The notes: generated from the sequence alone by a model not told the origin. Shown: positions 8,976 through 18,412, numbered from the stretch's first letter. The stretch is 64,000 bases of DNA from UBA7803 sp963822255 (GCA_963822255.1 CAWGGV010000009.1:62001-126000); one strand, 5' to 3'. A program made the numbers and translations.

Positions 8976-9959
8976 TCAGTCCAACGCGATCACCGCCGCC
9001 CCCTGGATCCGTCCGTCACGCAGGTCCGCGAGCGCCTGCGCGGTGCGCTCGAGCGGATAGGTGGCCACCTCGGTGTTGACGCCTGCGCGGGGAGCGATGT
9101 CCAGCAGGGCACGCCGTCGGCTCGGGTCAGGTTGGCCACGGAGCGCACGGCCCGCTCGCCCCACAGGATGTGATAGGGGAAACGACGGTATGTCCGACAT
9201 GTGGATGCCCGCGCACACCACCGTGCCGCCCTTCTCGACCTGCCGAAGCGCAGCCGGCACCAGCCCGCCCACCGGCGCGAAAATCACTGCCGCGTCCAGC
9301 GCTTGCGGCGGCGCGTCGGAGGAGCCGCCCGCCCACACCGCGCCGAGCCGGCGGGCGAACGCCTGGCCTGCCTCGTCGCCGTCGCGGGTGAACGCGTATA
9401 CCCGGCGTCCCTGCCAGGCGGCGATCTGGGTGAGAATGTGAGCCGCGTTGCCGAACCCGTAAAAGCCGATGCGCACGGCATCGCCGGCCATGGTCAGCGC
9501 CCGGTAGCCGATGAGACCGGCGCACAGCAGCGGCGCGGCCTGCGCGTCCGGATAGCCTTCCGGCAGCGGGAAGCAGAAGCGCTGGTCGGCGGCTACCAGC
9601 TCGGCGTAGCCACCCGGCCGCTGATAGCCGGTGAACTCCGCTCGGTCACACAGATTCTCGCGGTCGGAGCGACAGAACCCGCATTCGCCGCAGGTGAAGC
9701 CGAGCCAAGGCACACCCACGCGGTCACCCGGCCGCAGCGCGCTGGCCGCCGGCGCGCTCAGCACCCGGCCGACGATCTGATGGCCAGGGATCACCGGGTA
9801 GCGGCCATCGGTGATGTCGCCGTCCACCACGTGCAGATCGGTGCGGCAGACGGCGCACGCGGCCACCTTTATCAGCACCTCGCCGGGACCCGGCTGCGGC
9901 GCCGGTACCTCCGTCAGCTCAAAGCGTCCGCCCGGCCGCTCGAGAAGCATTGCTCGCAT
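8976..9959 (-). CDS. Zinc-dependent alcohol dehydrogenase (MDR family), with internal compensated frameshift
   Basis: 327-residue medium-chain dehydrogenase. The catalytic zinc site CRTD (Cys near residue 38), GH in IPGHQIVG, and the four-Cys structural zinc set CGECGFCRSDRENLC are present, followed by the Rossmann motif GFYGFGNAAH. Near the C-terminus 25 residues read as FPLSHPVGRAGRALRG..., but the neighbouring frame reads FPYHILWGERAVRS then VANLTRADGV, which is what the family has. One extra base in the G run at about 9174-9178 and one missing base near 9110 explain this. The function is likely NAD(P)-dependent alcohol/aldehyde oxidoreduction; substrate unknown. Confidence 0.85.
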   Translation of the reverse strand: MRAMLLERPGGRFELTEVPAPQPGPGEVLIKVAACAVCRTDLHVVDGDITDGRYPVIPGHQIVGRVLSAPAASALRPGDRVGVPWLGFTCGECGFCRSDRENLCDRAEFTGYQRPGGYAELVAADQRFCFPLPEGYPDAQAAPLLCAGLIGYRALTMAGDAVRIGFYGFGNAAHILTQIAAWQGRRVYAFTRDGDEAGQAFARRLGAVWAGGSSDAPPQALDAAVIFAPVGGLVPAALRQVEKGGTVVCAGIHMSDIPSFPLSHPVGRAGRALRGQPDPSRRRALLDIAPRAGVNTEVATYPLERTAQALADLRDGRIQGAAVIALD

Positions 9960-10075
9960 GATTTCGCTCCCGGCACAGCCCGCTTACGAGCCGCGGTTTT
10001 TCGGCACAACTTCGTCAAGAGCGCACCGCAAATAGCAGTTTACTTATCCGCCCGATTTCGCGCTAATGGCCTGCC

Positions 10076-10543
10076 ATGATTGCTGCCCGTGCCGCGTACT
10101 CGACCCGAATGATGATCGTCCTGGTGGCGGCGGGCGTCTGGCTTTCGGGGTGCTCGCAACCGTTCATCGTCTTCGCCGGCGGCAAGCTTACCGGTACCGT
10201 GGCAGCGCCGCCGGACGACTGGTCGGCACTCCACCACGAGGAGACGTTCCAGCTCGAAACCCATCCGGACGATCCTTACTCGGTGAACATCTGGGCGGTC
10301 GGCATCGGCAACGATGCCTACATCGGCACGGGCGCCGACGGCACCCGCTGGAGCCGGTACATCCAGCAGGATCCCCACGTGCGGCTGCGTGTCGGCGATA
10401 CCCTGTATCCGCTGGTGGCTCATCGGGTGATGGATCCGGCTGAACGGGCCCGGGTGGCGACGGCCTACGCCGACAAGTACGGCCTGAACCGCGGCAAGAA
10501 CTGGCTGAAAGACGCCCTGGTGTTCCGGCTGGACCGCTCCTGA
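10076..10543 (+). CDS. Hypothetical lipoprotein
   Basis: 155-residue protein with an N-terminal signal and lipobox WLSGCSQ (Cys near residue 26); a start at the second or third Met is possible. The mature region has DPYSVNIWAVGIGNDAYIGTG and a conserved-looking RWSRYIQQDPHVRLRVGD segment, which resembles small beta-barrel proteins of the deazaflavin/PNPOx-like type, but I am not sure of this. It ends 17 bp before the permease gene on the same strand, so co-transcription is likely. Confidence 0.65.
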   Translation: MIAARAAYSTRMMIVLVAAGVWLSGCSQPFIVFAGGKLTGTVAAPPDDWSALHHEETFQLETHPDDPYSVNIWAVGIGNDAYIGTGADGTRWSRYIQQDPHVRLRVGDTLYPLVAHRVMDPAERARVATAYADKYGLNRGKNWLKDALVFRLDRS

Positions 10544-10559
10544 CCTCGGCGCCTGCCGG

Positions 10560-11894
10560 ATGCAGGAAATCGACGAGCAACGCTTCAGCCCCCGCACCGC
10601 GACCGCGGTGGTGATCGCCAACATGGTCGGCACCGGGGTATTCACCAGCCTCGGCTTTCAGCTCGTCGACATCCGTTCCGGGTTCGTTCTGATGATGCTG
10701 TGGGTAGTGGGGGGGCTGACAGCCCTGTGCGGCGCCCTCTGCTACGCCGAGCTCGGCGCCGCGCTGCCACGTTCCGGAGGCGAGTACAACTTCCTGTCGC
10801 GCATCTACCATCCCGCCGCCGGCTACGTCTCCGGCTGGATCTCGGCCACGATCGGCTTCGCCGCCCCCACCGCGCTGGCGGCCATCACCTTCGGCAGCTA
10901 CCTCAGCTCGGTGTTCCCTGGCCTGTCGAAGTCGTGGCTCGCCTGTATGCTGGTGCTCGCTCTGACGGCCGTGCACGCCAGCACACGCCGGAACAGCGGC
11001 ACAGTGCAGCGGGTATTCACCGCGCTGAAGATCCTGCTGATCGCCAGCTTCTGCGTGCTGGCATGGATCCTGGTCGGCGAGCCGCAGGCCGTGCGCTTCC
11101 TGCCCGGCAGCGGGGACGGCGAGCTCATCACCAGCAGCGCCTTCGCCATCTCGCTCATCTATGTCAACTACGCCTATACCGGCTGGAATGCGGCCACCTA
11201 TCTCACCAGCGAGCTGGCCGAACCGGCGAAGAACCTGTCCCGGGTGCTCGTCACCGGCACGCTGGTGGTCATCGTGCTGTACGTGATCCTCAACTTCACC
11301 TTCCTGCACGTTGCACCGATGGACGACATGGAGGGCAAGATCGAGATCGGCTATGTGGCTGCCAGCCACGCCTTCGGCAGCCGCGGCGGCGCCGCCATGG
11401 GTGTCGTGCTGGCGGCGCTCCTGATCTCCACCGTGAGCGCCATGGTGCTGGCAGGACCGCGCGTGCTGCAGGTCATCGGCGAAGACTTCGCGGCGTTCCG
11501 ACTGCTGGCGCGGACCAACCGGCACGGCGTCCCTGACATGGCCATCTTTCTGCAATCGGCGCTGGCGCTGGCGTTCATCGTGACGGCGTCGTTCGAGTCG
11601 ATCCTGGTGTTCGCCGGCTTCACCCTCGGGCTCAACACCTTCTTCTCGGTGCTCGGGCTGTTCTTGCTGCGCTGGCGCCACCCCGGCTTGGAACGGCCCT
11701 ACCGGGTCTTTCTGTATCCGCTGACGCCGCTGATCTTTCTGGGCTTCACCGGCTGGACCCTCGTCTACATCCTGCTGGAACGGCCCCGGGAAGCGATCAT
11801 GGGCCTCGGCATCGTGGCCAGCGGCTTCGCGGCTTACCGCGCCACGCGCGGGCTCGGAGCGGGCCGCGCGGCTTCCGGGGGCGCGGCCGATTGA
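10560..11894 (+). CDS. APC-family amino acid/amine permease
   Basis: 444-residue inner-membrane transporter with about twelve hydrophobic segments. The N-terminal NMVGTGVFTSLG is the unwound TM1 substrate-binding motif (GxG[IV]F) of the amino acid-polyamine-organocation superfamily, and RSGGEYNFLSRIYHPAAGYVSGW is the typical TM3 region. It probably imports an amino acid or amine. It lies 167 bp upstream of the exported amine oxidase module on the same strand, which makes an amine a reasonable substrate guess, but this is inference only. Confidence 0.85.
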   Translation: MQEIDEQRFSPRTATAVVIANMVGTGVFTSLGFQLVDIRSGFVLMMLWVVGGLTALCGALCYAELGAALPRSGGEYNFLSRIYHPAAGYVSGWISATIGFAAPTALAAITFGSYLSSVFPGLSKSWLACMLVLALTAVHASTRRNSGTVQRVFTALKILLIASFCVLAWILVGEPQAVRFLPGSGDGELITSSAFAISLIYVNYAYTGWNAATYLTSELAEPAKNLSRVLVTGTLVVIVLYVILNFTFLHVAPMDDMEGKIEIGYVAASHAFGSRGGAAMGVVLAALLISTVSAMVLAGPRVLQVIGEDFAAFRLLARTNRHGVPDMAIFLQSALALAFIVTASFESILVFAGFTLGLNTFFSVLGLFLLRWRHPGLERPYRVFLYPLTPLIFLGFTGWTLVYILLERPREAIMGLGIVASGFAAYRATRGLGAGRAASGGAAD

Positions 11895-12061
11895 ATCCGC
11901 ACCGCGGCCACACCGATGCCCGCGGATGGATCGACGAATTGAATGTGCCGCCGATCCAGGGCTAAATTGACCCCGGGAGGCGTTGCGGCCGGACGGTCGC
12001 GGAGCCGTACCGTAACCCGGGGAGGAATTCGCTGCTGCCCCCGCTGCCGGCGATTGAAGCC

Positions 12062-13654
12062 ATGACACAGCCGTTCTCGCGACGACAGTTCCTCAACATG
12101 GTGGGTGCAGCCGGGGGTTCGGCCGCCGTCTATCAGGCCAGCGTGGCACTCGGGCTGATCCCTACCGCCGCCGAAGCCCATACCCCGCGGGCCGACCTCA
12201 TGAACGTGCGCGCTGGCGGCGACGGCCGGCGCCTCAAGGTGGTGATTCTCGGCGCCGGCATCTCCGGCCTGGTGTCCGCCTACGAGCTGGAGCGGGCCGG
12301 CTACGACGTGACCGTCATCGAAGCCTCCCGGCGCATCGGTGGACGCAACATGACAGTGCGCTCCGGCGACGTCATCGACGAGCTGGGCAATCCTCAGGTC
12401 TGCCGGTTCGACGACCATCCGAACCTGTACATGAACTGCGGCCCCGCCCGCATCCCGTCCCACCACGAGAACCTGCTGCACTACTGCAAGGTCCTCAAGG
12501 TGCCGCTGGAAATGTTCGTGAACGTCGACTACCACGCCTACGCGCAGGATCCCGACGCGTTCGGCGGCCGCCCGATCCGGATTCAGGAGTACGTGGCAGA
12601 CGCCCGCGGCTTCATGACCGAGCTGTTTTCCAAGGCCGTGAACAAAGCCGAGTTCGACGCTGCGTTCTCCGACTACGACGCCGAACGGCTGCTGGCCTTT
12701 CTGCGCGCGTACGGGGACCTCGACCCCAACGACCTCTACAAGGGGTCCGCCCGCGCCGGCTACGCCAGCGGGGGCATGACCGAAGCGCCCGAGCTGAAGA
12801 CGCCCCTCGACTTCCACGAGATCCTGAAGAGCGAGTTCTGGCACTTCCGCATGCACTGGGGCGAGGGTGAGGATCAGTGCGCGCCCCTCATGCAGGCGGT
12901 TGGGGGCAACGACCACATCGTCAGGGGATTCGTGCGCAACATCAGGAGCCCGATCATCACCGGCGCGCCGGTGCAATCGATCAAGCTGCGCGAGGACGGC
13001 GTGGACGTCGTCTACGATCGCAACGGCCGCGCGCAAGAGATCCACGCCGACTACTGCTTCAACTGCATTCCCAAGCACCTGCTGCGCGGCATCTACAATA
13101 ACTTCCCGCCCGCGTACCTGACGGCGATGGCCAACGTGGGCCGGGGCAAGCTGTTCAAGGCGGGGCTGCAGATGAAGGAGCGCTTCTGGGAACGTGACCA
13201 CATCTACGGCGGGATAAGTTGGACCAACCAGCCGGTCGAGCAGCTCTGGTACCCGAGCCACGGTATCCATGACGACAAGGGCGTGATGCTCGGCGCCTAC
13301 GTCTTCAACGACGAGACCAACGAGATGCTGGCACGGCTCTCCCCGGCGGAGCGGCTCGAGCTGGTGATCCAGAACGGTGAAAAGATCCATCCCGGCTACC
13401 GGGACTATGTGGAGACCGGCGTCACCGTGCCCTGGCACCGGATGAATCACCTCATGGGCTGTACGGCGCAGTGGACCGAGGAAGCCCGCCGTCACTACTT
13501 CGACACCCTGCAACGGCCGGCAGGGCGCCACTACCTGATCGGCTGCCAGATCAGCTACCACCCGGGCTGGCAGGAAGGCGCGGTGAGCTCGGCCCATCAC
13601 GCCCTGGCCGACCTGGACCGTCGGGTCCGCGAGGAGTTGACCGCCCATGCGTGA
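12062..13654 (+). CDS. Tat-exported flavin amine oxidase
   Basis: 530-residue FAD-dependent amine oxidase. A twin-arginine signal SRRQFL is at residues 6-11, followed by a hydrophobic stretch ending in AEAH, so the folded flavoprotein is exported to the periplasm. The dinucleotide motif VILGAGISGLVSAYELE begins at about residue 61, with RRIGGR downstream, and the C-terminal GWQEGAVSSAHHA is the usual FAD-closing segment. The next gene, a diheme cytochrome c, overlaps by 8 bp, and an exported RidA overlaps that one. This suggests a dehydrogenase that passes electrons to the cytochrome rather than oxygen, as described for the NicA2-CycN nicotine system. The amine substrate is unknown. Confidence 0.85.
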   Translation: MTQPFSRRQFLNMVGAAGGSAAVYQASVALGLIPTAAEAHTPRADLMNVRAGGDGRRLKVVILGAGISGLVSAYELERAGYDVTVIEASRRIGGRNMTVRSGDVIDELGNPQVCRFDDHPNLYMNCGPARIPSHHENLLHYCKVLKVPLEMFVNVDYHAYAQDPDAFGGRPIRIQEYVADARGFMTELFSKAVNKAEFDAAFSDYDAERLLAFLRAYGDLDPNDLYKGSARAGYASGGMTEAPELKTPLDFHEILKSEFWHFRMHWGEGEDQCAPLMQAVGGNDHIVRGFVRNIRSPIITGAPVQSIKLREDGVDVVYDRNGRAQEIHADYCFNCIPKHLLRGIYNNFPPAYLTAMANVGRGKLFKAGLQMKERFWERDHIYGGISWTNQPVEQLWYPSHGIHDDKGVMLGAYVFNDETNEMLARLSPAERLELVIQNGEKIHPGYRDYVETGVTVPWHRMNHLMGCTAQWTEEARRHYFDTLQRPAGRHYLIGCQISYHPGWQEGAVSSAHHALADLDRRVREELTAHA

Positions 13655-14330
13655 GATCGCCGTCACCTGCCTGCTGCTCGGTCTCGCTGCCGCACCCGCC
13701 GCCTCGGCTGCCGCTGCGGCTGCCCCCGCCGATGCCACCATACCGGCAGCAGCAGATCTGGTGCTGGCGCCCGAGCGTTTCCGAACGTGCGCCGAGTGCC
13801 ACGGTGTCGAGCTCCAGGGCAATCGAGCGGTGGACGCGCCGCGGCTCGCCGGGCTGCCGCAGTGGTACGTGGAGAGCCAGATCCAGGCCTTCCGCCGTGG
13901 CTGGCGGGGAAAGAATCCGGGCGACCTCATCGGCATGGAGATGCGGCCCCAGGCGGCGGTCCTCAAGGAAGCAGAGGTGGCCGGTGCCGCCCACTACGCG
14001 GCCTCGGTGCCGCACCGGGCGCTGAGCGCCGCGACGGTGACCGGCGACTCCGGCCGCGGCGCCGATCTCTACCGGCCCTGCGCCGCATGTCACGGGGTCC
14101 GCGGGGAAGGTAACCAGGGGATGCGGTCCCCGCCCCTGGCTGGACAGAGCGACTGGTACCTGGCGACCCAGCTTCGCCGCTTCCGCGCCGGGGCGCGCGG
14201 CAGCGCACCAGACGACACTCAAGGCGCGCTGATGCGGGCCGCCGCCCAGGCCCTGCCCGACGACCAGGCGGTCGACGACGTGGTGGCGTACGTGAACACC
14301 CTGGAATCCCAGCAAGGAGAGGCGCCATGA
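13647..14330 (+). CDS. Diheme cytochrome c
   Basis: 227-residue exported c-type cytochrome with an Ala-rich signal peptide and two heme-binding motifs, CAECH at residues 48-52 and CAACH at 144-148, arranged as two class I domains (cytochrome c4-like tandem). Each domain carries the downstream Met-containing region (GMEMRP; GALMRAAAQAL). It is embedded in the amine oxidase operon: it overlaps the oxidase by 8 bp and the RidA gene by 4 bp. The likely role is electron acceptor for the periplasmic flavoenzyme. Confidence 0.9.
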   Translation: MREIAVTCLLLGLAAAPAASAAAAAAPADATIPAAADLVLAPERFRTCAECHGVELQGNRAVDAPRLAGLPQWYVESQIQAFRRGWRGKNPGDLIGMEMRPQAAVLKEAEVAGAAHYAASVPHRALSAATVTGDSGRGADLYRPCAACHGVRGEGNQGMRSPPLAGQSDWYLATQLRRFRAGARGSAPDDTQGALMRAAAQALPDDQAVDDVVAYVNTLESQQGEAP

Positions 14331-14818
14331 ATGGACGTCTGCTCGCCGCTGCCGCGGCGATCGCCATCGGTGCTGCCGGTCTCGCGCCGGCAGAGGTCAA
14401 ACGATACCCGCTGCCGGGCAGCGACTTTCCCATCGCCCAGGCGGTGGAGGTGCCTGCCGGCACGACCCTGATCTATCACAGCGGCACGACGCCGAAGCCG
14501 GCCAATCCCGAGGCCGAGCGCTTCAGCGCCGAGTTCTGGGGCGACACCGAGGCCCAGACCACGTCGGTATTCTCACGCCTCGAGGAGTCGCTGGCCGAGA
14601 AGAAGCTCAGCCTCGGGGACGTGGTGAAGATGCAGGTGTTCCTGGTGGCGCCTCCAGGCCAGGACGCCATGGATTTCGACGGCTTCATGAAGGCTTACGT
14701 GAAGTTTTTCGGCACCAGGGAACAGCCGAACCTGCCGGCCCGTTCGGCCTTTCAGGTAGCCGGCCTGGCAGCGCCGGGCATGCTGGTGGAAATTGAGGTC
14801 GTGCTGGCGCGACCGTGA
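14327..14818 (+). CDS. Exported RidA (YjgF/YER057c/UK114) family protein
   Basis: 163-residue protein: an N-terminal signal peptide (MNGRLLAAAAAIAIGAAGLA) precedes a complete RidA domain. The key arginine of RidA enamine/imine deaminases is present in NLPARSAF (Arg139). RidA proteins hydrolyse reactive enamines and imines to carbonyl compounds and ammonia; most are cytosolic, so the signal peptide is notable. ATGA overlap with the cytochrome. In this operon it would hydrolyse the imine made by the amine oxidase in the periplasm, which is inference from context. Confidence 0.85.
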   Translation: MNGRLLAAAAAIAIGAAGLAPAEVKRYPLPGSDFPIAQAVEVPAGTTLIYHSGTTPKPANPEAERFSAEFWGDTEAQTTSVFSRLEESLAEKKLSLGDVVKMQVFLVAPPGQDAMDFDGFMKAYVKFFGTREQPNLPARSAFQVAGLAAPGMLVEIEVVLARP

Positions 14819-14856
14819 GGCGTCCGCGCCTGTTCGGCGCAAGGCCCAGACGAAAC

Positions 14857-14910
14857 GAGGGCGCCCGGAGGCGCCCTCTTCCCCTCGCTTACACGGGCCT
14901 CGGCCCGTGT
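14857..14910. terminator. Two perfect hairpins between convergent genes (bidirectional terminator)
   Basis: Stem GAGGGCGCC/GGCGCCCTC (14857-14878, loop CGGA) is followed by ACACGGGCC/GGCCCGTGT (14891-14910, loop TC). They fill the gap between the RidA gene and the convergent TonB receptor. U-tracts are weak, so intrinsic termination is plausible but not certain. Confidence 0.6.
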
Positions 14911-14914
14911 CCCC

Positions 14915-17602
14915 TCACTCCAGATTCGCGGTGAAGCGCACGTAGTAGAACCCGCCGTTGAAGCCCCAGGGCGTCGTGGTGGTGTACTTGTTGCCGGAGA
15001 GGATGCAGTCGCAGGCCAAGTTGTCCTTGTCGGCCGGGCCGTTCTCGTCGAACAGGTTCTGACCGCCGACGACGAACGTGTACCGGTCGGCCAGCGTGTA
15101 CGACAGTTCTGCATCGAAGATCCACGCCCCGTTGTAGCAATTGTCATTGCCGAGGGTGCAGTCGGTGTGATATCGCGTGCTGCCGGGGGTGAAGGTCGGA
15201 TCCGTGCTGTAGCTGCCCTCGACCCAGTCGTCGTAGAAGCTCGCGCGAACCATCAGGGCGAAATCCCCGAGGTCGTGGTTGAGAGTGAAGATTCCGCGAT
15301 TTTCCGGATTGAAGTTCTCCAGATCCTGGATGCGGTTGCGTGACACTTCCGATCCCGCACGGTCGACGCTGGTCGACGTGTAGTTCCAAGCCGCCGTGAG
15401 GTTGGTGATGCCGAGATCGCCCCAGTCCATGGCGTACGTGGCCACCAGGTCGACACCGCTCGTGGTGGTGTCGAAGTCGTTGGTGAAGAACGACACGCTG
15501 GTGAGGTCCCGGGCGCCAGGCACCCCGAGAACCTGCAGGCACTCGGCCAGGTTGGTCGCGCCCGGGCAGTTCACGCCGCTCGGCACAGGTTCTCCGGCGA
15601 TGTCGATCTGCCCGGTCTGGGAGATGCGATCCTTCAGCTCGATGCGGAACCAGTCTACGGTGAAGGTCAGATCGTCGGTGGCGTCCCAGACGATACCGGC
15701 CGTGTAGTTGGTGGCGTCCTCCGCATCCAGCGGCTCACCTCCCAGATACTCGGCAATCGGGTTGGTGGGCGGAATCTGCCCGCTCTGACGGAGCACGCCG
15801 TCGACCGTCCGAGTGGACACCTTGGTGACGTGGGACTGGCCTGGCGTCGGCGCCCGGAAGCCGGTGCTCACCGACCCGCGCACGGCGAAGTTCGGCACCA
15901 CCTGCCAGCGGGCCGACAGCTTGCCGTTGGTGGTGGAACCGAAGTCTTCGAAGTCCTCGTAGCGCCCAGCTAAGTCCACCGTCAGGGTCTCGATCACGTC
16001 GGCCTCGAGGTCCACGTACAGGGCGTAGTTGCCCCGGTCCCACTCGCCCACCTGATTGGGGCTGAAGCCGGCGAAGCCGTGGGCGCCGATGGAGGCGGGG
16101 CCGAGTTGCAGGGCCGGGTCCACCTGATCCTGGAACGCATAAGGGCCCGCCTCCCAGGAGGCCTCCTCACCCTGGCGGATCTCGAAGGTCTCCACCCGGT
16201 ACTCGGCGCCGAACGCCACGTTCAGGTCCGAGTAGAAGGCGTCGACCTTGAGCGGATAGACGAAGTCGGCGTTGTAGTTCTGCTCCGTCTGCACGTACTT
16301 GCCGAGGTCGAAGGAGGTCTGCGACTCGGGACCGAGGGACGGGTTCCAGGTGTTGTCGATGCGGTACGACACCTCGTTGCGGCCGAGCCCCAGGCTGAAG
16401 TCGTAGGACAGCCCGCTGTCGAACGAGCCGCGCACACCCAACAGGCCGCTGATGTCCTCCACGTCGCCGCCGAAGGCCGGCGTGTAGCCGCCCGGGTACA
16501 GCTCGTTGGCCACGAAGCAGTTGGGATTGGACTTGAGGGCCGCCAGCGCCGCCATGTCGGCGGAGACCTGCGCAGCGTCGTTCAGATCCGGCGTGAACAG
16601 CACCGGACAGCCGCTGGGCGTGCCGGTATTCGCCAGACCCACGTCCATCACCAGCCGCTGGCTGTCGCCGAAGGTGAAGACGTTCGACCGGTCGTTGGGG
16701 TTGCGGTAGAAGAACCCGCCGGTCACCTTACGCTCGGCGTAGTTGCCGAAGCCGTACAGCTCCTGGTTATCCGTGAGCTGAATGCCACTGTTCAGGAAGA
16801 AGGCGATGTCGTCATCCACCTTGGGATCGCCCCACACCTGGGCCGGGCTCGGAATGTCCGCATAGCCGGCATTGATGAGATTGATGGCGTCGGTGCGCTG
16901 GGCGCTGCGGTTGGTGGGATCGGCGCTCTTCACCTGCAAAGTGGCGCTGGCGAAGCCGTCGGGGCCCAGCGGCAGGCCGACGTTGACGGCTGCCTGCCAG
17001 AGCTCGCCATCGCCCTCGTAGGTCTGGCCGGTCTTGACCTCGGCATTGATGCCGCTGCGGTTCTGCTTCAGCACGAAGTTGATGACACCGGCGATGGCGT
17101 CGGACCCGTACTGAGCAGCCGCACCGTCCCGCAACACCTCGACCCGCTCGATGGCGAGCGGCGGAATAACCGACACGTCTGGCCCTTGGGAGCCCGCCGC
17201 CAGCGAGCCACCAAGCTCCGCCAGCACGGCGGCGCGATGACGGCGCTTGCCGTTCACCAGAACCAGCGTGTCGTCCGGCGGCAGGCCCCGCAGGGTCGCC
17301 GGGCGGGTGATGGTCGCCGCGTCGCTGATCGGCAGACGCTGAACGTTGTAAGACGGCAGAAGATTCCTCAGCAGGTCGTCCATGTCCGACGTGCCCTGCG
17401 CCTGAAAGTCGTTACCACTGACGACGTCCACGGGCACCGGAGAATCGGTTGCGGTGCGACCGGCACGGCGCGAGCCGACGACCACGACTTCCTCTACCGG
17501 CGAAGCGCCCTGGGCAGCCAGCACGGCAGGTGCCGTAGCCGCCGACAGGACCACTGCAACGGCCAGGAAGACGCGCAGCAGTTTGTGCTCGAAATCACCC
17601 AT
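14915..17602 (-). CDS. TonB-dependent outer-membrane receptor
   Basis: 895-residue TonB-dependent receptor: signal peptide at about 1-30, TonB-box-like VEEVVVVGSRR, plug domain with LRGLPPDDTLVLVNGKRRHR and VEVLRDGAAAQYGSDAIAGVINF, then a large beta-barrel. The start at 17602 is preferred over 17674 because AAGGAG lies 10 bp upstream of it. Barrel loops are long and contain Cys pairs. It is monocistronic and convergent with the amine oxidase module; import of an amine or related nutrient is possible but not shown. No STN domain. Confidence 0.88.
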   Translation of the reverse strand: MGDFEHKLLRVFLAVAVVLSAATAPAVLAAQGASPVEEVVVVGSRRAGRTATDSPVPVDVVSGNDFQAQGTSDMDDLLRNLLPSYNVQRLPISDAATITRPATLRGLPPDDTLVLVNGKRRHRAAVLAELGGSLAAGSQGPDVSVIPPLAIERVEVLRDGAAAQYGSDAIAGVINFVLKQNRSGINAEVKTGQTYEGDGELWQAAVNVGLPLGPDGFASATLQVKSADPTNRSAQRTDAINLINAGYADIPSPAQVWGDPKVDDDIAFFLNSGIQLTDNQELYGFGNYAERKVTGGFFYRNPNDRSNVFTFGDSQRLVMDVGLANTGTPSGCPVLFTPDLNDAAQVSADMAALAALKSNPNCFVANELYPGGYTPAFGGDVEDISGLLGVRGSFDSGLSYDFSLGLGRNEVSYRIDNTWNPSLGPESQTSFDLGKYVQTEQNYNADFVYPLKVDAFYSDLNVAFGAEYRVETFEIRQGEEASWEAGPYAFQDQVDPALQLGPASIGAHGFAGFSPNQVGEWDRGNYALYVDLEADVIETLTVDLAGRYEDFEDFGSTTNGKLSARWQVVPNFAVRGSVSTGFRAPTPGQSHVTKVSTRTVDGVLRQSGQIPPTNPIAEYLGGEPLDAEDATNYTAGIVWDATDDLTFTVDWFRIELKDRISQTGQIDIAGEPVPSGVNCPGATNLAECLQVLGVPGARDLTSVSFFTNDFDTTTSGVDLVATYAMDWGDLGITNLTAAWNYTSTSVDRAGSEVSRNRIQDLENFNPENRGIFTLNHDLGDFALMVRASFYDDWVEGSYSTDPTFTPGSTRYHTDCTLGNDNCYNGAWIFDAELSYTLADRYTFVVGGQNLFDENGPADKDNLACDCILSGNKYTTTTPWGFNGGFYYVRFTANLE

Positions 17603-17899
17603 TGTGGTGCTCTCCTTCTCAGGCACCGCGCCCGGTGCCACGTTTGCTTCTACTGCTCCCCACCGCTCGACCACCCGGGCACGGTCCGGCTTCGGCTTTC
17701 GGCCGTACTGGATGACGTCTGATTCGAATCGGGATCCGCGCCTAACTTCCCCCTCGCAGGCGGATCGAGCGGTGACCCGGAGGTTAACCCATCATGAAAC
17801 AAATCGGAATCATTATGGAAACATATTGAAACTGCGCTTTGACGCGCCGGCCATCAATGGTCTCGGCTGCTGTACCGGGGCGGATTATCATGAGGCGCC
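17603..17899. other. Divergent promoter region of the TonB receptor and arfB
   Basis: About 300 bp without a gene. An AT-rich patch at 17790-17845, unusual in this GC-rich window, lies roughly 200 bp from the receptor start and 55-110 bp from the arfB start. I see no confident -35/-10 pair or operator. Confidence 0.4.
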
Positions 17900-18316
17900 A
17901 TGGCGGACATGAGACCGATTCCCGGCATCCCCGACGAAGCACTGACGCTGCAGTTCGCCCGCGCCAGCGGCCCGGGTGGTCAGAACGTCAACAAGGTGGA
18001 GACGGCGGTGCAGCTCAGGCTCGACCTGGAGCGGGCCGGCCTGCCGCCAGCGGTCCGGAAACGGCTCGAGGCGCTGGCTCCCGGCCAGATCACGCGCGGT
18101 GGCGAGCTGGTCATCGCCGCCCAGCGATTCCGCTCGCAACTGCGCAACCGGGAGGACGCCGTCCAGCGTCTCGAGGCGCTGCTGGCGCGCGCCCGAAAGC
18201 CGCCCAAGCGGCGGATCAAGACGGCCCCGTCCCGGGTGCAGAAGCGCCGACGGCGGGATCTCAAGAAGCAGCGCGGGGCGGTGAAGAAGCTGCGGGAGAA
18301 GCCGAAGCCCGACTGA
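17900..18316 (+). CDS. arfB: Alternative ribosome-rescue peptidyl-tRNA hydrolase ArfB (YaeJ)
   Basis: 138-residue release-factor-like protein. The catalytic GGQ is in ASGPGGQNVNK (residues 26-28), and the C-terminal tail is strongly basic (RRIKTAPSRVQKRRRRDLKKQRG), as in ArfB, where it inserts into the empty mRNA channel of stalled ribosomes. Length and layout match the family. It hydrolyses peptidyl-tRNA on non-stop ribosomes in the cytosol. About 100 bp separate it from the aldo/keto reductase downstream. Confidence 0.93.
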   Translation: MADMRPIPGIPDEALTLQFARASGPGGQNVNKVETAVQLRLDLERAGLPPAVRKRLEALAPGQITRGGELVIAAQRFRSQLRNREDAVQRLEALLARARKPPKRRIKTAPSRVQKRRRRDLKKQRGAVKKLREKPKPD

Positions 18317-18412
18317 TTGTCCGACGACTCCGGCCGTTCCCGGGCCCCGGCTTTCGGTTCCCGGCCGCTCCCCGGTAAGCTCACCTCCCATCGAACGATC
18401 CGGGAGGGGCAG

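Noticed and set aside
10188..12068. Long minus-strand reading frame opposite the permease
   Set aside because: Gly/Ala/Arg/His-rich antisense translation; the permease on the plus strand is clear.
16079..17722. Long plus-strand reading frame opposite the TonB receptor
   Set aside because: It mirrors the receptor's codon structure and has no recognisable domain.
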